The position numbers and the translations under genes are program-made. From Hydrogenimonas sp. (GTDB lineage Bacteria; Campylobacterota; Campylobacteria; Campylobacterales; Hydrogenimonadaceae): a DNA stretch of 27,938 bases. The DNA lies in contig WGAW01000079.1 of NCBI GenBank assembly GCA_015494675.1, forward strand, positions 1-27,938. Direction: 5' to 3'. This document shows, in pieces, positions 23,722 to 27,938 of this stretch; within the stretch, counting starts at the first letter, position 1; each line of letters begins with the position of its first letter. The notes under the pieces are model-generated. The model saw nothing but the letters and a program-made list of their open reading frames with translations, did not search any database and was not told the DNA's origin.

Positions 23722-24164
23722 ATGAACTTCCTGTTTTCGGGGTTGCTCAAAAGGGCCTCCATCGAGCTCTTGACCCCGGGCTCTTCGCTCCGCTCTTCAT
23801 CTGTATAGGCCGGAAGCGCCATGTTTATAAGCAGGGGCGTCTCATCCACTATGATCTGCAAAACCGCCAATATCGGCATACTTACGACGCTTCCGAAATT
23901 TTGAGGTCCGAATCCGGCTTCGAAAAATATGTCGCGCTCCGTTATTTCGAAACTATCGAATGTGTAGCCGGCTATCATGAAGAGTGTGACGTTTTGAAGC
24001 TGCTGTGAAAGCTCCGGCGGAAGGGGCGGATCGAAAGATACATACTCTATGTTGCAGAGCAGACCGAAAGGTATGTCTCTTTCGAGCAGAAGAGCCATCG
24101 CTTCTCTTAGGTGGCTCTGCATCATACTCCGAAATTCGGGGCTGTTTACCAGTTCTACGATCAT
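23709..24164 (-). CDS. SspB-like protein, possible ClpXP adaptor
   Basis: A 151-residue protein. Residues about 30-117 follow the pattern of the SspB fold: IPFGLLCNIEYVSFDPPLPP, a strand TLFMIAGYTF, then DIFFEAGFG (78-86) and SVVSMPILAVLQII (92-105). These match the SspB segment with I-F-A-FG and V-PL-AVL-I. After it comes a flexible acidic linker (120-140) and a basic tail NRKFIKKS. SspB is built the same way: a substrate-binding core, an acidic linker and a short C-terminal ClpX-docking peptide. SspB passes SsrA-tagged proteins to ClpXP. This is similarity by eye and not a proven family match. The start follows AAAGAGGG. The gene lies 20 bases after the aminotransferase gene. Confidence 0.6.
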   Translation of the reverse strand: MIVELVNSPEFRSMMQSHLREAMALLLERDIPFGLLCNIEYVSFDPPLPPELSQQLQNVTLFMIAGYTFDSFEITERDIFFEAGFGPQNFGSVVSMPILAVLQIIVDETPLLINMALPAYTDEERSEEPGVKSSMEALLSNPENRKFIKKS

Positions 24165-24184
24165 ATTGCCCTCTTTGTCCGTTA

Positions 24185-24763
24185 TCAGTCGAATATTATA
24201 CCATTTTCAACCGGTTCGAACCCTATCATCGCGTTGAGCAGTGCGAATTTGCGAAAATTACGGATCTCGCCGCGGCTAATATCTCTCGGTAAAAGAAAGC
24301 CGCTCTTTACCAATCTTTCGCGGGTCGTACCTCTTAAGAGCGGAGTTTTGGGGGTGACCCAGTTTCGCCCGTTGAAAAAGGCTATATTGGCTATCGACGT
24401 ATCTGTCACCAGACCGTCGCGGACGATCAGTATGTCGTCCGCTCCGCCCCTTCTTTCGAAAAGCTCTTCGATCTGCTCCCTGTCCGTGAACTTGTGGGCG
24501 TAGCCGATCTGCGAATCGACTATCTTGAGTCTCTTGACGGCTCTCGGTCTGTAGGGGGTGTAGTCGACGCTCCTGAGAACCCTGTCGTAAACGACTCTGC
24601 ATTTGAGTATGCCGGAGCCGGCGGGAGGGTGAATTACCGAAGAGAGATCCAGCTCTTCGATCTCCTCTCCGAAGAGTGAAGCCCTGCTCGAATCGAGGCG
24701 GGCCTGGTGGTACGAAAGGTTTTGAATGGAACCGTTATGGATGCATATGGTCTCGAAAAGCAT
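24185..24763 (-). CDS. Short class IV aminotransferase, PabC-like
   Basis: A 192-residue PLP enzyme of fold type IV. The Lys expected to bind PLP is Lys91 in IGYAHKFTDRE. The cofactor loop reads VTDTSIANIAFF, with Asp121 where most members have Glu, and TPKTPLLRGTTRERLV follows. Relatives include aminodeoxychorismate lyase (folate pathway), branched-chain and D-amino acid aminotransferases. At 192 residues it is much shorter than E. coli PabC (269) but like short epsilonproteobacterial forms. The ATG at 24763 is chosen for AAAGGAG just upstream. It lies about 40 bases after cysK. PabC is the best guess, not certain. Confidence 0.8.
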   Translation of the reverse strand: MLFETICIHNGSIQNLSYHQARLDSSRASLFGEEIEELDLSSVIHPPAGSGILKCRVVYDRVLRSVDYTPYRPRAVKRLKIVDSQIGYAHKFTDREQIEELFERRGGADDILIVRDGLVTDTSIANIAFFNGRNWVTPKTPLLRGTTRERLVKSGFLLPRDISRGEIRNFRKFALLNAMIGFEPVENGIIFD

Positions 24764-24777
24764 GGAGTCTCCTTTTG

Positions 24778-24798
24778 CGCCGGGCAAAAAAGCCGGCG
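24778..24798 (-). repeat. Hairpin between cysK and the aminotransferase gene
   Basis: CGCCGG (24778-24783) and CCGGCG (24793-24798) are perfect complements. The loop on the transcribed strand is rich in T, and no T-run follows the stem. It sits just before the aminotransferase Shine-Dalgarno and could tune read-through or translation between the two genes. Confidence 0.35.
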
Positions 24799-24804
24799 TA
24801 CTAT

Positions 24805-25734
24805 CTAGGCCTCCTCGTTGAAGAGTTCCGTGCTCAGGTAGCGCTCGCCCGTGTCACACAGAACCGTTACCACGGTTTTACCTCTGTTTTCGGGTCTCGA
24901 TGCAACCTTCATCGCGGCATGTACATTGGCACCGGAAGAGATTCCGACCAAAATTCCCTCCTCTTTCGCGATACGCCTGCTCATCGCAAAAGCCTCTTCG
25001 TTGGATACCTTTATCACCTCTTCGTAGACCTCCGTATCGAGGATTTTGGGAACGAAGCCGGCCCCGATGCCCTGAATCTTGTGGGGTCCGGGAGCGCCGC
25101 CTGACAGGACAGGAGAGCTGCTCGGCTCGACGGCAACAACTTTAATGGACGGGTCCCTCTCTTTCAGAACCTCTCCGACTCCGGTTATGGTTCCGCCCGT
25201 CCCCACAGCCGCTACGAAGATGTCGATCTTGCCCTCTGTATCGCGGAGAATCTCTTCGGCCGTACTCTTTCTGTGTATCTCCGGGTTGTCCGGGTTTTCG
25301 AACTGTTGCAGAATCAGGGAGTTTTTTATCTCATCCCTCAGTTCGCGGGCGCGGTCGATCGCACCCTGCATGCCCTCCGACGCGGGAGTAAGCTCGAGTT
25401 GCGCCCCGAGCGCTTTTAGAAGCTTTCTGCGCTCTATGCTCATCGATTCGGGCATCGTGAGTATCAGTCTTATCCCCTTGGCGGCGCATATGCTTGCAAG
25501 AGCTATGCCGGTATTGCCGCTCGTGGGCTCTATGATCGTGCTGTTTTCGTCTATTATCCCCCTCTCGAGCGCCCGCTCTATCATATTTTTACCGATACGA
25601 TCCTTCACCGATCCTCCCGGATTCATGAATTCGCACTTTCCAAGAATCGTACACCCCGTCTCTTCGCTCGGCTTGTTGAGCCTTACAAGGGGGGTCCCTC
25701 CTATAAGTTCCGTTACATCTTTCGCTATTTTCAT
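24805..25734 (-). CDS. cysK: Cysteine synthase A (O-acetylserine sulfhydrylase)
   Basis: A 309-residue PLP enzyme that joins sulfide and O-acetylserine to give cysteine. The PLP Lys is Lys44 in NPGGSVKDR. The substrate loop [10 protein letters not shown] (71-80) and the phosphate-binding [10 protein letters not shown] are standard, and the C-terminus holds [10 protein letters not shown]. The length is normal. Clear Shine-Dalgarno AAGGAG (25743-25748). A promoter probably lies in 25800-25840, where two TATAAT-like sites occur on the minus strand. CysM-type or cystathionine synthase function is less likely given these motifs. Confidence 0.95.
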   Translation of the reverse strand: MKIAKDVTELIGGTPLVRLNKPSEETGCTILGKCEFMNPGGSVKDRIGKNMIERALERGIIDENSTIIEPTSGNTGIALASICAAKGIRLILTMPESMSIERRKLLKALGAQLELTPASEGMQGAIDRARELRDEIKNSLILQQFENPDNPEIHRKSTAEEILRDTEGKIDIFVAAVGTGGTITGVGEVLKERDPSIKVVAVEPSSSPVLSGGAPGPHKIQGIGAGFVPKILDTEVYEEVIKVSNEEAFAMSRRIAKEEGILVGISSGANVHAAMKVASRPENRGKTVVTVLCDTGERYLSTELFNEEA

Positions 25735-25856
25735 ACCGATATCTCCTTCCGTAAGATCGCTGCCGCGGCTTTTGGGCCCGGCATGTTCGAGAGTGTTCCG
25801 TATGATAGTAGCATAAGAAATAATAAAATCGAATTATATGGAGGCGCACCCCCCGG

Positions 25857-27068
25857 TCAGCGCGGTGAAATCACCGCCGTAACGGGGCCGTTGGTGGCGT
25901 GGTATATCGTCGTTTTGTGGCGGTTTGCCTGAAGCTGTAGAAGCAGCTTTTGCAAAGAGGGCTCGATGGAGGGCAGGAACCAGGCGTTGTTGCTTACGGC
26001 GACCATATACTCCGGCTCGCCTTTGTAGATCCTGTCGCTGGTCGCCTCGTAGCATATGGCGTTTCGCCATTTGTGTCCAAGCATGTAAAAGTCGCTCGGT
26101 TTGGAAGCTGTTCGATAGTCGCTGGCACCTTTGAAAAAGATTTTGTTGACCCATTTCCCTATCCACGACGGTAGCGGCACCTCCTCGCCGAAGGGGACCA
26201 GGACCACTTTGTGCATCACCCTCAGACTGCCGTTTTGAAAAAGGTATGTCGAGTTGTAGGATCTGCCCTTTTCGTAGTATAGCGCCCCGGTTACTATGGT
26301 TATTTTTTTGCTCAGTTCCATCAGCTCTTCGACCAGTTCCCGGTCCATATTCAGATAGAGCGGGAAAGCGCTTTCGGGAAGGACCACCGCTTTGTAGCCT
26401 TCTCTTCGTGCCTCCGTTATGGAGGCTACATCGGCCTGTATTATCGCGTTGAGGTAGCGCGGATCCCATTTTTCGCGCTGATTCAAAGAGGTCTGCACCA
26501 GTTTTATCGGAAGATCGGGAGGCGGGTTTTTTTGGGGCAGGTGCAGAGCGCCCAGCATCAAAAGCGGCAGGAGCGGCCGCCACCTGGCGCGAACGGCGGC
26601 AAAGAGCGCCAGTGCCGCCAGTACGACCCATAGCCGCCACAGGTCGTCGCCGAATATGGAGCCGGTAAAGAGCAGGGCCGGTCTGAACCAGTCGAATCCC
26701 ATCGGATGGAGCCACTCCATCACACCCAATGCCGCCGCACGTAAAAGCGGATGGCCCAAAAAGCCCATGAGCCAGAAGATCAGCCCGTAAACGAGTGCCA
26801 CCCCGACGATTACAAAAGGGATCATCCACGCCAGATCGTAGTAGCGGAAACTGAGTCCGATCCACCAGAACCAGAATAGAGAGGTGAAAAAGCCGCTCCA
26901 AAAGAGTGCCGGCCGCTCGAGAGTGAGCCAGAAGTAGAGGGCGACAACTCCCAAAACGGTCTGAAGATATGGAAAATGGAGGCCGAAATGAAACATGTAG
27001 ATGAATAAAGATGCACAAAGTGCTGAAAGAAAGCCTAAACTTAGCGAAACGGTGTTAAAATAGCGCAT
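25857..27068 (-). CDS. lnt: Apolipoprotein N-acyltransferase, C-terminally short
   Basis: An integral membrane enzyme that adds the third acyl chain to lipoproteins. Several N-terminal membrane helices (about 5-175) precede a nitrilase-like domain with the triad Glu in LPESAFP, Lys in HKVVLVPFGEEVP and Cys in AICYEATSD. SNNAWFLPS and a final ATNGPVTAVISPR follow. The protein then stops, about 60-70 residues short of the E. coli plan, lacking the end of the nitrilase fold and the last membrane helix. The ATG at 27068 gives 403 residues; a GTG at 27080 would add four. Neither has a good Shine-Dalgarno. It is divergent from yajC. Confidence 0.9.
   Translation of the reverse strand: MRYFNTVSLSLGFLSALCASLFIYMFHFGLHFPYLQTVLGVVALYFWLTLERPALFWSGFFTSLFWFWWIGLSFRYYDLAWMIPFVIVGVALVYGLIFWLMGFLGHPLLRAAALGVMEWLHPMGFDWFRPALLFTGSIFGDDLWRLWVVLAALALFAAVRARWRPLLPLLMLGALHLPQKNPPPDLPIKLVQTSLNQREKWDPRYLNAIIQADVASITEARREGYKAVVLPESAFPLYLNMDRELVEELMELSKKITIVTGALYYEKGRSYNSTYLFQNGSLRVMHKVVLVPFGEEVPLPSWIGKWVNKIFFKGASDYRTASKPSDFYMLGHKWRNAICYEATSDRIYKGEPEYMVAVSNNAWFLPSIEPSLQKLLLQLQANRHKTTIYHATNGPVTAVISPR
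27056..27061 (+). promoter_or_regulatory. Candidate -10 box for yajC-secD
   Basis: TAAAAT lies 34 bases before the yajC ATG, within the first codons of the divergent lnt gene. AAGGA (27085-27089) is the ribosome binding site. The very small gap between the divergent genes means that the promoter of each must lie in or near the other. Confidence 0.4.
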
Positions 27069-27095
27069 CGAAATTTTCACATAGAAGGATTAAAG

Positions 27096-27380
27096 ATGAA
27101 CGGTGCCGAGCAGGGGAATGTTTTAGCTTCATTGTTTCCGCTTCTGATTCTGTTTGCGATCTTCTACTTTCTGGTTATACGCCCGCAGCAGAAGCAGGCG
27201 AAACAGCATAAAGAGATGGTCGCTTCGCTGAAAAAAGGTGACAGGATCGTCACTACAGGCGGTCTGATCGCCGAAGTGATCAAGCCCGAAGAGGATTTTA
27301 TCAAAATCAAGCTTAACGACGAAACGATCGTCAAACTCGTGCCGGATTACGTAGCAAGAAAGATAGAGGATGAAGCTTAA
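27096..27380 (+). CDS. yajC: Preprotein translocase subunit YajC
   Basis: A 94-residue single-helix membrane protein that forms a complex with SecD and SecF. The membrane helix SLFPLLILFAIFYFLVIRP is followed by the diagnostic RPQQKQAKQHKEMVASLKKG and GDRIVTTGGLIAEV. The end overlaps the secD start by 11 bases, the usual yajC-secD pairing. Confidence 0.97.
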   Translation: MNGAEQGNVLASLFPLLILFAIFYFLVIRPQQKQAKQHKEMVASLKKGDRIVTTGGLIAEVIKPEEDFIKIKLNDETIVKLVPDYVARKIEDEA

Positions 27381-27938
27381 CTACCGTGTCGTCATCTTCA
27401 TAGCCGCGGCGATTTTCGGCATAGCGCTCTCCATGCCGTCGCTGCTTCAGACGGAGAAGGGGCCGAAGATCACTCTCGGCCTCGACCTGCAGGGGGGGCT
27501 TCATATGCTCCTCGGCGTCGATACGGATGAAGCGATAAGATCCAAAGTCAAATCGCTCGCCTCCGCCATAAAGTACGCCGCCGAAGATGAGGACCTTATC
27601 ATAGACGGATTCAAGGTGAAAAACGGCATGGTCGAGTTTGAACTTCTCGACAGGGACGACATGCCGAAAATGGACGCGATTCTTAAAAAGATAGAGGGGA
27701 TCGCCGTTCAGAAAGAGGGTATGAAGTACAGGGTCTCCCTGACCCCGGCCGAAAAAGAGTCGATAAAAAAGTATGCGATAACGCAGGCGGTAGACACCAT
27801 TAGAAACCGTCTCGACCAGTTCGGCCTGGCGGAGCCGACGGTGGCGAAACAGGGGAAAGAGAAGATCCTTGTGGAGGTGCCCGGAATCAAGACGCCCGAG
27901 CAGGAGCAGCGTATTCGGGAGCTGATCGCGAAAGCGGC
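27370..27938 (+). CDS. secD: Protein translocase subunit SecD (3' end outside window)
   Basis: Membrane subunit of SecDF, which uses the proton gradient to help finish protein export. The ATG at 27370 overlaps yajC. The first 189 residues are present and the frame is open to the right edge. An N-terminal membrane helix (VVIFIAAAIFGIALSMP) is followed by ITLGLDLQGGLHMLLGVD, a SecD hallmark, and the first periplasmic domain with TIRNRLDQFGLAEPTV. secF would be expected further right. Confidence 0.95.
   Translation, partial: MKLNYRVVIFIAAAIFGIALSMPSLLQTEKGPKITLGLDLQGGLHMLLGVDTDEAIRSKVKSLASAIKYAAEDEDLIIDGFKVKNGMVEFELLDRDDMPKMDAILKKIEGIAVQKEGMKYRVSLTPAEKESIKKYAITQAVDTIRNRLDQFGLAEPTVAKQGKEKILVEVPGIKTPEQEQRIRELIAKA

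Noticed and set aside
24211..24224. T-arm-like GGTTCGAACC suggesting a tRNA
   Set aside because: It lies inside the 3' end of the class IV aminotransferase gene, is a simple palindrome, and has no matching acceptor, D or anticodon arms around it.
25845..25855. C-run after lnt as a frameshift explaining its short end
   Set aside because: The run is downstream of the lnt stop, and no alternate frame continues with Lnt-like sequence.
25834..27018. Long 394-codon open frame on the minus strand overlapping lnt
   Set aside because: It is read in another frame of lnt, is full of Arg, Gly and Pro typical of shadow frames, and lnt has clear family motifs.
1..27938. Insertion sequences, prophage, CRISPR or toxin-antitoxin modules
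   Set aside because: No transposase, integrase, repeat-spacer array or toxin pair is visible; genes are tightly packed core functions.

Overview
The window reads as a chromosomal segment of a Campylobacterota (epsilonproteobacterial) bacterium. The gene sets are the ones I know from Helicobacter and Campylobacter: CheZ next to a U32 peptidase; glyQ, NIF3, FlgZ-type zinc-ribbon protein and waaA in a row; ffh, rpsP, KH protein, rimM, trmD and rplS in a row; and truB, csrA, ispE and smpB together. Protein details agree: the CheZ is of the remote Helicobacter type and the L19 sequence is Campylobacter-like. Base composition is moderate, clearly richer in G+C than Helicobacter or Campylobacter, with heavy use of ATA (Ile) and AGA/AGG (Arg). 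A free-living, vent or sediment type member (for example near Sulfurovum or Hydrogenimonas) is a guess; I cannot name the genus.

Layout. 1-2858: end of an RND efflux pump. 2966-5244: cheZ, a U32 family gene and a small membrane protein. 5280-7654: purE followed by three tightly packed genes of unknown or poorly known function (DUF3972-like, DUF89, membrane protein). 7707-12495: glutaredoxin, glyQ, NIF3-like, flgZ, waaA, DUF167 and an RluA-type pseudouridine synthase, almost all overlapping or abutting. 12603-16103: ffh, then, after a strong inverted repeat, rpsP-khpA-rimM-trmD-rplS. 16254-16793: an exported cyclophilin. 16804-22529, minus strand: an unrecognised coiled-coil membrane protein, smpB, ispE, csrA, truB, uvrD. 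22766-23671: a LysR-type regulator, divergent from uvrD across an AT-rich control region. 23709-27068, minus strand: an SspB-like protein, a class IV aminotransferase, cysK and lnt. 27096-27938: yajC and the start of secD, running off the right edge. No gene-free stretch exceeds 300 bases; the longest is 22530-22765.

The genes are mostly core functions: translation and ribosome maturation (rpsP, rimM, trmD, rplS, truB, rluA, glyQ, smpB), protein export (ffh, yajC, secD), envelope building (waaA, lnt, ispE) and repair (uvrD). Three motility regulators (cheZ, flgZ, csrA) are placed within these housekeeping clusters.

I see no mobile element, CRISPR array, tRNA or rRNA, and no clearly new multi-gene system. 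The most interesting items are the possible ClpXP adaptor (SspB-like) at 23709-24164, the CheZ with CheY-binding-like motifs at both ends, the coiled-coil/two-membrane-segment protein at 16804-17850, the inverted repeat before rpsP, the missing normal start codon of waaA, and the short C-terminus of lnt.
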